Shown: positions 1 to 9,884 of the stretch, in pieces | Layout: each line of letters opens with the position of its first letter | Position numbering within the stretch: the first letter of the stretch is position 1 | Source: Telmatactis stephensoni | Taxonomy: Eukaryota; Cnidaria; Anthozoa; Actiniaria; Isophelliidae | Reading direction: 5' to 3' | NCBI GenBank assembly: GCA_029948255.1 | Contig: JALIZF010001769.1 | Location: 611,001-675,000, forward strand | DNA length: 64,000 nt | The notes under the pieces: model-generated | What the model was told of the DNA's origin: nothing | Seen by the model: only the letters and a program-made list of their open reading frames with translations | Databases searched by the model: none | Translations under genes and position numbers: made by a program

Positions 1-819
1 TTGGCAGCCGTGTGTTTCACTTGTGAAATATTTCTGATCATGATACACTGAGGCAATTCGTCTCCAAATAGCATTCTTGATATAGGTTGAGAAGCATTGC
101 ATAATGACTTATAGGCAGAGTCAACTTCTGACCTCAAAAGTTCTCTTCTCTTCATAGAGAATTCGTACACTGAATTGCCCAGAAGGGTTACGGCGTCCAC
201 TGCTAAATCATAAATATCGTTTAATTTAACTGTGTCGTCCTTACGGGCTTTGGCTTCGACCACTTTATCGACCAGCATAACCACGGGAATAATTCCTTTA
301 ATAAAGTTTTTCTGAAATGCCTCAAAGGATATCTCACGAGCCTTGGTTTTATCTTCCAAGTCATCCCACAGTTCGGGGTTCACCCGGGGCGACTTCAAGA
401 AATCACAGTTCTCTGGTCTCAAATATTTCTTTTGGATGTTTGAGAATTGTTCTTTAGCGGTTTTTTTTGGTGCATGAATTATTGACTCTCTTTGCAATGC
501 CTTCGTTAACTTTCGGGCCACAATCCTCGGAGTCCTTAAACAAGTCTCCGTACGTTAATATTCCAGCCTCGTCGAGGCTTCTCGTAGCTTCTTCACTGTG
601 AAGCAAGCTTTCGGTCGGGTCGAATTCCGACGGAGGAATAACTTCTTCCTCTAGATCACCAGGTTCAATAGAAATAGCGCTCGTCAAACGAGCTACTTAT
701 TCTGACATGACCTCCATGGAATGAGCTAGGGAGTCTAAACGTGATTCTAAGTACCCTCCAGCCGCAGCCGGGGCCTGCTCAGCTCCAGAACCTGATGCCT
801 CTGTCAACGCTTCTGCCAT
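1..819 (-). pseudogene. Broken gag-like ORF1 of a DIRS/Ngaro-type retrotransposon, running off the window edge
   Basis: Read on the minus strand, an ATG at 817-819 opens an Ala/Gly/Glu-rich N-terminus. It hits an in-frame TAA at 697-699, reopens, and is shifted by one base at an A8 run (T461-468 on the plus strand). Past that shift the frame stays open to base 1. Recognisable segments include KYLRPENC (about 415-440), VNPELWDDL, KGIIPVVMLVDK and a C-terminal MLFGDELPQC. From memory this arrangement (acidic N-terminus, a KYxRPENC-like block, then a helical domain ending near LFGDxLP) is the gag-like ORF1 of cnidarian tyrosine-recombinase retroelements; I could not run a search. One stop plus one homopolymer shift suggests a fairly young pseudogene, and the A8 shift could be a sequencing error. 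The downstream RT and recombinase would lie outside the window. Confidence 0.6.
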
Positions 820-1714
820 CTTTCGTGATGCCTGGCTATGCACGCGAAAAAAAAGACACCTCTCACGCTTCACACTGCCCTTTTATAAGGGGAAATTTGC
901 ATAACAATTGCTTTGAACCGTGATGGCCTGGTGACTAATCGCGAAATATGCATAATGAATCCCGCAGTGCGGAGCATTATACGAAGGAGAATTTCTAAGT
1001 CTTGATGTCCACACATAAATCATCTAAGGAAGTATGGAACGAAATTATAAATTCAAGTGATGTATCTAGATAAACCCCGGGAATTATGAATTCAAGTGAT
1101 TTACATCCCGGAGAAGCTCTATATAAAACCCTTGAATATATAATCATCGTGAATTTAGTGATAATAAAGTCCTATGAATAACAAAGAAAACAGATTCAAT
1201 CATATAGTAATTCTTCGATCTAGTTCATTTGTCTGACAGAGTTTATTTCTCTGACCGAGATTTATTTTTTCGACCGACGTTATTTTAGTGTCTGACCAAC
1301 AATTATGGAAGGGATAAATACCGAGAAGCGAGGCTTTTAGCCATATACATCATATATGGATAAAAGCCGAGCTACGAGGTATTTATCTGCCTTATTAGGG
1401 ATGTCCGTTTTAGCGGCACTGGCACAAGGTATGCCAAACTTGTAATTGACATTCAAAGTTATTGTCTTGGACCCATTCATTTTAACAAAAGGCTTGGCGA
1501 TTATCAACAATAGAGAGGTTTTTTATTGAGTTTCCATCCCGTCCAAGTGCGAAGTGCAATTTTGGCCAGTGTAATGCTGCCATATACTTTAATTTTCCAC
1601 ATTTTCGATTTCCAGTTATGGGGAAATTATTATCAAAATTTGAAGTACTCTTTTTTGATGTAAAATGTGAAGAATTAATTCGTGATTACATTCATGTTGC
1701 CGTCGTTTTAGACT
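820..1714. other. Non-coding stretch with retroelement 5'-flank sequence
   Basis: No supported gene. About 1,100-1,200 holds a TATA-like block (CTATATAAAACCC) and following sequence that recurs nearly unchanged at about 12,385-12,480. It is probably the promoter or leader of a repeated element, perhaps the one encoding the gag-like ORF to the left. Near 1,400 a motif GATGTCCGTTTTAGCGGCAC is shared with 4,836-4,857 (inverted) and about 42,927. Confidence 0.4.
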
Positions 1715-2789
1715 GATTCCATAAGTCGGTCCCAGTTCGCTCTCTGACGATTTTTTTTTTTCGCTCACGGGTCCGACTTATTTGCAAACATACTCAGAAA
1801 TGATCCGCATCTCGAAAAAACGAGATAGCCAATGAAATCGTTTGTTATGCCATTCAAAACATTTTGACCAATCACATACTATGTCTTATTATACCGATCT
1901 GAAACTTCACTTCCGGTAAGACGCCATTTTGTTTTTGAAAATGAATTACCAACTAAACGAAGATAACGTTAAAGCCGTTCCAAAGAAAAGCTATTGAACA
2001 AGTTCTAGAGGGGAAAGACGTGTTTGTTTATCTTCCCACAGGATGTGGCAAAACGTTTTGCCTGATCTATTAGATGCAAAGGCCGCCAACGGCAATATTT
2101 TTGTATCGCCTTTGACGCCTTGATGAAAGATCAAGTGGACAGTTTTAGGAAGTTACTAGATTCCCGCTGCCTTTGCCGGCTTTACCGGAGAAGGAGAAGA
2201 CGATTCCACTGTGACAGAAGAGGCTAAATTTGGCAAATACAAGGCTAGTAATGATTGTAATATTATCTGACAAAGCCCAGTGGTTTTGGTCATGCCCTCG
2301 TGAAACAAGTTCTGCAGTTATAAGTCGTTTATCTCTCTGGAATTACATCGAAGGAGTTTAAAAATATTCTAGGGTGTATTGATGTTGATGAGGCTCATTG
2401 TGTAACTCAGTGGTAAGCTTATGTTTTAATAAAATTTGAATGTTCCATGATGTGTGTTGTTATCTTTGCCTAGATTCACGCCGTAAAGATTGTAAACTAA
2501 CTCTTCATTCTCAGTGCCCACAATTCTTCTTTTTTCTTTCTGAGAACTGCAAACGTCCTCAGCTCGATTTAAACTTTATAGGAGTACTTTTATAAGAAAA
2601 CATCGAGTTGTAGAAATAAAGAAACGTTGAAATGACTTGCGAAAAATTATGGAATTTTACTTCCGGCTCATTAGGTATTCAAGAGCCTCGTTTTGGTTTG
2701 TACAGCAACGGCTGATGAATGTGATAAGTCGGACCCGTGAGCGAAAAAAAAATCGTCAGAGAGCGAACTGGGACCGACTTATGGAATCA
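1715..2789. mobile_element. ~1.07-kb inverted-repeat unit enclosing a RecQ fragment
   Basis: The segment 1,715-1,780 (starting GATTCCATAAGTCGGTCCCA) recurs as its reverse complement at 2,724-2,789, about 65 bp with only a few differences including the length of an internal poly-T. The arms enclose a degenerate RecQ-like helicase sequence. Outside the arms, CCGTCGTTT occurs on both sides (about 1,700 and 2,800) and could be a target-site remnant. No transposase is present. Class is unknown: a non-autonomous TIR element that captured host DNA, or two MITE copies in inverted orientation. Confidence 0.55.
1941..2413 (+). pseudogene. RecQ-family DNA helicase fragment (motifs I to II), degenerate
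   Basis: Several short frames read together like the first half of a RecQ helicase core. QRKAIEQVLEGKDVFVYLP runs into the Walker A motif PTGCGKTF (about 2,035-2,060). A motif-Ia-like LMKDQVDSF is at about 2,120-2,145. The Walker B/DEAH box reads DVDEAHCVTQW at about 2,380-2,413. Frames are broken by several indels and a stop just after the P-loop, so no protein is expected. The last codon is followed by GTAAGC, a good splice donor at the position where RecQ genes often have an intron after the AHC-x-QW motif. This suggests a DNA-level copy rather than a processed pseudogene. RecQ helicases unwind DNA 3'-5' in recombination and repair; this copy keeps only the ATP-binding half. Confidence 0.8.
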
Positions 2790-4394
2790 GAATCAATCTA
2801 CCGTCGTTTCATTTTAAGTTTTTTTTCCCTTTTTTCTTCTTGCCATCCGAGCATTTCTGTAATGGTGTGGAAAGTCATGTCCGGGTAAACTATTACTAGT
2901 TGAGCATTTCAGCTTTAGAAAACTGTTGTCCTTTTCCAGTTTCCCGTTTGGCGTATGGACGTGACAGCTGTCATGCTCTTTGCATGGTTGGTTTGCACTT
3001 CAAAGAAAGAATTTGACAGAAAACTGTAATATCAGTGTGAACAGAAAACTGCGTATTTTGTTTCTTGCATAACTTTGACTTTGAGATGAAATTTCGTTGA
3101 ACCACTTCATGTAAAGAAAGACTTCTAGCAAAGCTAAAGATTACAAACAATTTACGGGGTACGACAAACCTTGTACACCTTGAGAAGGGTGACAAAAGCT
3201 CTGTTTATTACATGGTCAGCTATTCGGATGGTCTTTGGTACCCAAGACAGCCTCACCAGAGGGGAGAGCTTATCTTGTCCGGTAGAATAGAATTATCCGG
3301 ATTACCGACAGGCATATTCATTATTTCCTTGCCGTTTTGGTATAAATTAAACGGGGTGCGTTCTCACGGGACGGTCGAATTTTTGACCGGTTGAAAAATC
3401 GACCTGGATATGCTGTTGGTACGAAAATTTAACCGGTCAAGCTGTTCACATGATAAGACCTCGATACCAGTCAATATATCGACTGTGCCGGCTAAAAATT
3501 CGTTGTCATGAATATCATTTTGCAAGTTGAATATTTGCTGTGGTTCAAATTTTCGTGCGATTATCACGGACCCAGGTGCATAACAAAACGCTAAATAAAA
3601 CGTGCCGATTTTGTTTTGACCGGTCAAAAATTTAACCAGTTTAGTGTGAACTGTACGTGAGAAACTCAATGAAAATTAGTCAAATCTTTCATTTCTATCA
3701 TTTGCATTTAATTGCGCACATGTGAGATGCAAAACACGCTATAATTCTCTGCTACGCTGGCAAAACTAACAATAACAATGACGATTACCTAGACTGGGAT
3801 TTAGCGCTTACGTGATACATGTGCAAAGACATTAGAAGAGATTCAACGCTTCGAATGGAAATAAAAAACTTGCAGGGATGAATATGTTGAGCCTTCTGAA
3901 TACGTTTGTGGCTTTGAAGTCTGCGGAAAAAAAAACTTACTGAAATTAGAGAGTTCTTGATTATATTAATTAACAAACAGAAGACGTAGTTGCGAGCAAA
4001 TCTGCTCCAAATCAAAGCTACGAAAACAAGCAAAAAAACGGTAAAGGAATATAGGGACTGATGTGGAGGTGAAATGCAAACAGCATCGACAGCATCACTT
4101 ATCGTTCAAGTAATATACAGGGCGCGTAATTCTCTGTCGCAAGTCAGCGTTATATCTGTGTAAAGATCCGGAACTGAAGGCAAACCGGTAAAGCGCGCGC
4201 CATCGAGTTCCTCGGCTCCGTATTTTTTGAACTCAGTCAAATGACATACTTTTCGTATTGAATACAAACAAGAGAATATTAATTCGCAAGTAAAATTTTT
4301 GAACATAACCTCCTGCAAAAAAGGAACTATGATAACTAATCTGAATTTGACTAGCTATGAAATAATTCTCCGTATTTTCCGCACATAAACATGG
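2790..4394. other. AT-rich intergenic DNA, no supported gene
   Basis: Short ORFs here (about 60-148 codons) have no recognisable motif, no upstream signals and AT-driven composition. The only structure I see is the inverted-repeat candidate at 3,358-3,664. Confidence 0.5.
3358..3664. repeat. Candidate ~0.3-kb MITE with imperfect inverted ends
   Basis: The left end carries GTTCTCACG then TTTTTGACCGGT; the right end carries these as reverse complements (ACCGGTCAAAAA, then CGTGAGAAAC). GACCGGTcaa-type motifs recur inside. The match is imperfect and no target duplication was identified. Confidence 0.35.
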
Positions 4395-4858
4395 CAGGGT
4401 CCGGTTATAAGTTAGGATATGTTTGAAAATTAAAAACAACATTTCCCCTCCAAAAATGTGGAAAGATCTCAGTTTTACATTATTCCTATGCTTGCTATCA
4501 ATCAGCTGATGAATCTCATTATTTTTGTCTTGACTGGATGACAAAACCGGTTTGACTAGGGGGCAAAAGCTCTCATCCAGAAAGAGTCCTTTTGTAATCT
4601 TGTAATTCAGCTGGTAAAAATTCCGCACGAGACAGGATATGACGCCTATTGATAGCAGGCAGTTTGTGCTATTTTCCAAGTTTCAGTATTACACGATGAT
4701 CAGTGTTGGTATTTTTACTGGTATCCTTATTGGTCTTTTTAGTGTTTTTATGATAGAGAGAGAACAATGGCTTGAAAGTTGAGGTGTGACTTTGAAACAA
4801 TAGTCCCTTATTTTGTGCCAAACACGCTGTTGTGCCGCTAAAACGGACATCCCTATTA
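4395..4858 (-). repeat. Inverted partial copy of the S-unit leading segment
   Basis: The reverse complement of this stretch parallels about 42,925-43,190. It shares GATGTCCGTTTTAGCGGCAC, the block around TCAAAGTCACACCTCAACTT, the block around CTTTCCACATT, and AACATTTCCCCTCC read inverted. It is a diverged, inverted fragment of the unit that is tandemly duplicated further right. No coding function is apparent. Confidence 0.6.
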
Positions 4859-4890
4859 TATGATGGAGGCGAGCTTCACACAAAGGCGAT

Positions 4891-5546
4891 TTAGAGTGGT
4901 TTTCATAAACCTGTGAAATACACTTTAGCTTATTACACTTTATTACACTTTGGCTCTTTTGCTTTCTATTATATTTCTTGACTAGAGTGCATTTCATATG
5001 TCTGTGAAATAAGATCAAGTTATTTGTGCCTATTTAGTTGCTATTCAGTTGTTATTTAGTTACTGCCATTGAACCAGAACTTTCTTATAATAGCAATACA
5101 CTGGATGTGTAGAAAATCTGTTTCAATGAAAGAAACAATGAAGGTTCATTTGAAGTAATAAAGTAATTAAAAGCTATTATGCAGTCATTTGTCTCAATTC
5201 TCTTGTGTATTTGATGCCTCCAGTGTATTGCTATTATAAGAAAGTTCTGGTTCAATGCTAGTGACTAAATAGCAACTAAATAAGCACAAATAACTTTGAT
5301 CTTAGAGTGATTTTCACCGGACTGTGAAATAGTTACTAAGCTAATAGACACTAATAGATTCTGCACCCATTGTTTTCTTTTATTGCATTACAACTATTAG
5401 ACATTATTAAACACTGACTATTAGTAATTGTTTCACAGTCCGATGAAAATCACTCTATTTCACAGACATATGAAATGCACTCTATTACACTTTATTACAC
5501 TTTAATTAGTACACTTTGTTTCACGGGTTTATGAAAACCACTCTAA
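4891..5546. mobile_element. Palindromic MITE with TTAGAGTGGTTTTCATAAAC ends
   Basis: The left end TTAGAGTGGTTTTCATAAAC is mirrored at 5,519-5,546. Internally, 5,020-5,100 is mirrored by 5,217-5,290 (for example AACCAGAACTTTCTTATAAT and its complement), so the body is a long fold-back. No ORF. A second element with related ends is nested at 5,302-5,457. Confidence 0.65.
5302..5457. mobile_element. Nested MITE of the same AGAGTG-end family
   Basis: It begins TTAGAGTGATTTTCACCGGA and ends with the near complement (TCCGATGAAAATCACTCTA), about 156 bp. The end motif AGAGTG-x-TTTTCA...GTGAAA is shared with the enclosing element and with the split copy at 6,073/12,100. Confidence 0.6.
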
Positions 5547-6072
5547 AATTAAGTCAATCACTAATTAGATCATTGTTACCGAATTCCCAGAAGGAAACCT
5601 TAAAGAATTGTTTTTCAATTCTATTCCGAGGAACACTAACGAACTTCATGATAACAAACAAAACATTTTTTTGTTGAGAAGATCAGATAGCTCAGTAGTA
5701 TAGTGGTTAAAAGCGGATATGATACATCCCGGAGAAGCTCTATTTAAAAACTAACCACACCCTATTTCCATTGTTTAATGTAGGTTTTGAATTTCGGGGG
5801 AAGACCCGGGACAGGTTTTGAATTTTGAATTCAAGACCTGCATTAGGTTCATATGGACCCGGGACAGGTTTTGAATTCCTGCATTAGGTTCTTTAGTCAT
5901 TAATACACACATTTGAGAGCTTTTACCTTCAATGCACATTTGAGATTTTAGACACACACACACTAGAAGTCAGAAAGTCTTAAAATTTAAGGAATTGACT
6001 ATTCTAACCTTTAAAAAATCGTAAATGATATCTTTCGAATCGACCCTACCAAGCCTCCGGAACCCTCAACCC
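5547..6072. other. Non-coding; tRNA-like A-box fragment and CCCGGGACAGG repeats
   Basis: Around 5,684-5,720, GATAGCTCAGTAGTATAGTGG resembles the 5' half and A box of a tRNA, but no B box or acceptor pairing follows, so at most it is a SINE head. About 5,795-5,890 has two direct repeats of CCCGGGACAGGTTTTGAATT. No gene. Confidence 0.35.
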
Positions 6073-6180
6073 TTAGAGTGATTTCCATTTGACCGTGAAA
6101 GAAAAATGACCATTTAGTTTGTAGTAGTTGATAAGAAACAAAAGAAAACAATGGCTTGAGAGTCTACTACCAACTATTAG

Positions 6181-6233
6181 TGTATTATTCTGTTTCAGTC
6201 ATTGTTATTAATAAGGTATGGACACGCAACTCC
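6181..6233 (-). repeat. Split direct repeat B2
   Basis: 53 bp from TGTATTATTCTGTTTCAGTC to ACACGCAACTCC. It is repeated at 6,509-6,561 with one visible mismatch. Confidence 0.65.
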
Positions 6234-6321
6234 GACCGGAGTCTCCTCCGATACGAAGTAGCAGGCAGCCAGTCGAGGTGCTCCTGCACCCCGGCTGAAC
6301 TGGGTGGGGAGGGTGGGTCGT

Positions 6322-6508
6322 GATCTCTATTCGGGCCCCGACTCTGATTTCTTGACCAAGTAATGCTTGCAAAGGCGTCCTTTTAATTTATATAAACTGG
6401 AAACCAATCAGAACTGCCTATTTTTACCGCCACGGGACATTCCTTCGTGAAAGGGGTCATAAACAACATTCCCTCAACAGAATATACATATTCAATGACT
6501 TTGCATAG
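6322..6508 (-). repeat. Split direct repeat A2
   Basis: 187 bp starting GATCTCTATTCGGGCCCCG and ending GACTTTGCATAG. It is repeated in the same orientation at 11,875-12,061 with no difference that I can see. Confidence 0.75.
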
Positions 6509-6561
6509 TGTATTATTCTGTTTCAGTCATTGTTTTTAATAAGGTATGGACACGCAACTCC
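6509..6561 (-). repeat. Split direct repeat B1, abutting A2
   Basis: Second 53-bp B copy, directly adjoining A2 as expected for the internal B1-A2 junction of a Ngaro-type element. Confidence 0.65.
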
Positions 6562-6829
6562 TTCCCTTCGTTCCTCCACCTCCAAAGACGCTAGAACCAG
6601 ATTTAATCCTCACATATATCAATTCTTTATTTTTTAATTAACTGAACTTTATACTAATATGAACACGTTCTCCCTTCCCAATCCTTATCAAAAAAAGAAA
6701 AACTCCGGACCCCAAAAACAAACCAGTATGGTCTTAGGAAAAGCCTTAACGAAAACCTTCAATTGATCCATAGATTTAGAATCGGTTCCCACACCTGTAT
6801 CTAAGGAGTGGGGCCTAGGGGGGGTTACG

Positions 6830-7110
6830 AATACCGCAATCCCGCACGAAAAATTCGAAAATACCGCAATCTCGCACGAAAAAATGGTCAATCCCGCAGT
6901 CCCGCATGAAAAATTCGAAAATACGGCTCACCACACGAAAAAATTCGAAATACCACTCCCACGGGACCTCACGCGCAGAAACATGAATCATAGAAACATG
7001 AAATTTTCTATCGAGCGCCAGAAAGCAAAATCCCGCATCTCGCAGGCCTCAAAAATACCGTATTACCGCGCACAAATACCGCACACAAAAAATGGTCAAT
7101 CCCGCAATCC
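6830..7110. repeat. Degenerate ~35-bp minisatellite (CCCGCA...GAAAAATTCGAAAATAC)
   Basis: Repeated blocks of AATCCCGCACGAAAAATTCG and ATACCGCA, with decaying copies to about 7,110. It lies in the 3' part of the retroelement, between the recombinase remnant and B1. No coding role. Confidence 0.6.
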
Positions 7111-7136
7111 CGCAAACCCCCAGGACCCCCTCTGTA

Positions 7137-7265
7137 AGTTTTCCAACCCAGATGATCCATAATTTGATCAAGACTTACATCGACTAGCGCCATTGAGATA
7201 GCCGCGTCGCTCCTAAAACCATGCAAAGTCAAGTGATCACTTGACAAAGAGCCCTTCAAATTCAT
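7137..7265 (-). pseudogene. Tyrosine recombinase C-terminal remnant
   Basis: The minus-strand peptide contains LTLHGFRSDAA and IMDHLGWKT. This matches the HxxR box and the following H-x-G-W block of tyrosine recombinases (His15/Arg18 and His38 of the local frame). The catalytic Tyr and the upstream Arg box are not found; the frame decays into the CCCGCA minisatellite. In YR retrotransposons this enzyme integrates circular cDNA without target duplication. Confidence 0.7.
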
Positions 7266-8346
7266 TTACGGAAATGCTCAACCTTGACTGCGCTGCAGCC
7301 GCTTCAAGAGCTCTCGGAGTAATCAAACCCTCCTTCTGAACTCGAGTTTTTGGCATGTTTGTAGACATGTAGAGTGAACGATAATCCGTGACGTCATTGA
7401 AATGAGACGCTTGGAATAATCAGCTGAATTTATATCACTCGAAAGTTGTCGAAAAACTGGCATTGTTATTCACAGTTTATATCATACTCCGGGAATCCAC
7501 TAAAACCATTGTTTTATGCTCTTGGAAGTATTCAATAGGGTCACAAACTATTTAATGATATTCCTCGAGAAGACAATGTTCTTTTAGAAGTTGCTCATGG
7601 TCGTTGATCAATCGATCGAAGCAAGTCGATAACTGATAAGTTCAGATATATTGCCTTCGAGTCTCATTCGAATGTCCTCTGAGAAGTAAAATCTCTTGAG
7701 AAAGCCACATGATATCGCTAAAATTTCTGGTAAATTTTGCTTACGCAGACTACTCTCAGTAGTTCAAAAATTAAATCCACATATATTTATACCGCAAGGA
7801 ATAAAACAACAATGCGTTGTTAGATTCTTTGTAACCAAAGATATTTATCAAGTAGTTTTTTAGCTGCTAGGGCCACTTATCAATAAGTTATTTTTTAATC
7901 ATTGCTATTAACACTAGTTGTTTGTGATCAGTAAATTGAGGACGAAATTTGTTGCTTCTTTACTCCCCTATAAAGCACTTTTGACCCCACGTCATCTTTG
8001 TACCGCACAGTAATATTCATCAAACTCATGGACGCTTTTGGGACGTTTTCCAAGGAAAGACACTGTCATGTTCGATGTATAGACGAGTTTTTTGGGTCAA
8101 ACCTTTCGCTGAATTAATAAGTTTTTTTTTTTTTTTAAACCTCGTACAATATACAGTACTAATCAGCTCGCAGCACTTCACTTTCTGTTAGAAACGGCTA
8201 GTTAACGTAAAATATTTGAGTATGCTGTGTAAATATATATTTTTAAAATCAATTGCCAACTAAAGTAAAGTAAAGCGACCATATTTTACATCGATAACTC
8301 GTGACAGTAATTTGGGTAACTGATAAACTTGAAATCGACGGTGCGC
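7266..8346. other. Retroelement interior without readable ORF
   Basis: AT-rich sequence between recombinase and zinc-ribbon remnants with no recoverable motif. A 42-bp segment at 8,164-8,205 (CAGCTCGCAGCACTTCACTT...) recurs inverted at about 13,698-13,741, so a small repeat has inserted here and outside the retroelement. Confidence 0.4.
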
Positions 8347-8703
8347 TCATTTTACCCCCCTCTTTCCATCAGTACTCCGTTTTAAGGGTATGTAAAGGTA
8401 ATTCAAGGAAATTGAAGCAAGGATGCACATTAGGCGCCCTCTCGCTAAATAAATCTCCCTTATGTGATAACCACAATTTTGGCAGAAGTTAAAATTTTCC
8501 TCAATGGCATGGCTACACTTGGCACAAGATACCGATGGTTGGAACAACTTAATTGGGAACCCTTGGTAACGTCTGAGACAACAAGTTTTGTGAAAAACAG
8601 GACACGTGACAGGTGAAAATTCAATGAAAAAGGTCAAAAGGACGCGATGAAAAACACACACTTGGACGGAGACAGAAATACATTTCGATTGCCTTTGGAA
8701 CAA
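8347..8703 (-). pseudogene. Cys-rich segment with a zinc-ribbon, upstream of the recombinase remnant
   Basis: The frame has no ATG. Its clear motif is C-x2-C-x10-C-x2-C (SCAKC...FNFCQNCGY, about 8,471-8,526), a zinc-ribbon. From memory, similar CxxC...FCQxCGY blocks precede the recombinase domain in cnidarian YR retroelements, which fits its position between RT and YR pieces. Additional Cys residues upstream continue into the overlapping frame ending at 8,634. It is non-functional by itself. Confidence 0.45.
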
Positions 8704-8770
8704 AGTTTCAACACATTGTCAAAAGGTCCCACTCGTGCATCAAAATCAGTCACCATGCATACTGAAACGT

Positions 8771-9433
8771 CTAGAATACAAATCGGACACGATGAGTGAA
8801 AATGGAAACACGACAAACCTTCACGACCGGAAAACAACAGTCGAGGACATATCGAAACTTGGGCTTATCTGACACAAATTGTGAAAATTTCTTGCACGAC
8901 GCATGGTTTGGCCATATTTTAGAAGGTGGCTGGCTTGAGTCATACTGAACGCCCTTGAAGAGACCCGAAAAATGGACCGTAAAGTCGAGCACATTAACTC
9001 CCTCTCTTAACCACGATAGAATGACATCCCGTTTTGGGTGCTGTTCGAAAATACGTTCCCACCAGACAAAGTTAGCATGGATGCCCCCCGCTACAAATTT
9101 TTCTGGGTCTCGTAGACGCAACGTAGATAGACCAGGCCTGTGTTCCATTTTTAAAATATCTTCTGGAAGTAAATACATAGTCTCTCCCCCCTGGACAGGG
9201 ATCCCATCCCAAGTCACCCATGAATGGTTCTGAGTTGGCGATTTCCCACACAACAGCAGCTTAGTCTCAAACTCTCGATCAATAAATTCCCACTGAGCGA
9301 TCTTAACGTTTAGGAAATCGTCTACACGCCGTCGCTTGATCTGAAGAAAAGAAAAGACAAAAGGACCGCTCAATGCGCATTCTGTAGTAGAGAAATCCCC
9401 CGGTGGATGGGATCCCTGACCAGGAGGGAGCAA
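8771..9433 (-). pseudogene. N-terminal part of the retroelement reverse-transcriptase ORF
   Basis: The open frame lacks an ATG. Recognisable stretches are WEFIDREFETKLLLCGKSPT, WVTWDGIP, MYLLPEDILKME, STLRLRDPEKFVAGGIHAN and LREGVNVLDFTVHF. From memory these resemble the conserved region preceding the polymerase palm in cnidarian DIRS/Ngaro pol ORFs. The polymerase active-site motif and RNase H are absent, with the region downstream replaced by Cys-rich sequence, so most of pol has been deleted. Flanking frames are not open, which supports a dead copy. Confidence 0.6.
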
Positions 9434-9884
9434 CTACCACGCCCACGTAAAAGTGGCACGCAACATCGGCAGCCCAGAATATAAGGCGAACCCATGCGAG
9501 TTACTCTCCCCGATCCAGGCAGAAAAAGAAAGCAAACGAAAACAAGAAAACAAGGTCTAGAAGGAACTAAACAGTCCAAAGAATACTTCTCAACACACGC
9601 TAACTAGACTTTATTATATATATTATTGTTATATAGAACCAACCCTAACACATAAGACAAAACAAAACAAATTCCATTGAGCGACAACTAATGCAATGGA
9701 CGAAAAAAGGAATAGAAATCAGAATGATCGTAATTACCCTCACTTAACAGGGTCAAGCGAAATATCTTACATGCAATTGATAGACATACACAAGCCAAGA
9801 TCACAGGCCATTTACAATAATTATCAAGCCTTCCAAAACACTATACGCGTAAAAAACGCTGCGTTTACAAAGTAATAGCTCTGA

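Noticed and set aside
5684..5725. tRNA gene
   Set aside because: Only an A-box-like half is present; no B box, anticodon arm or acceptor pairing.
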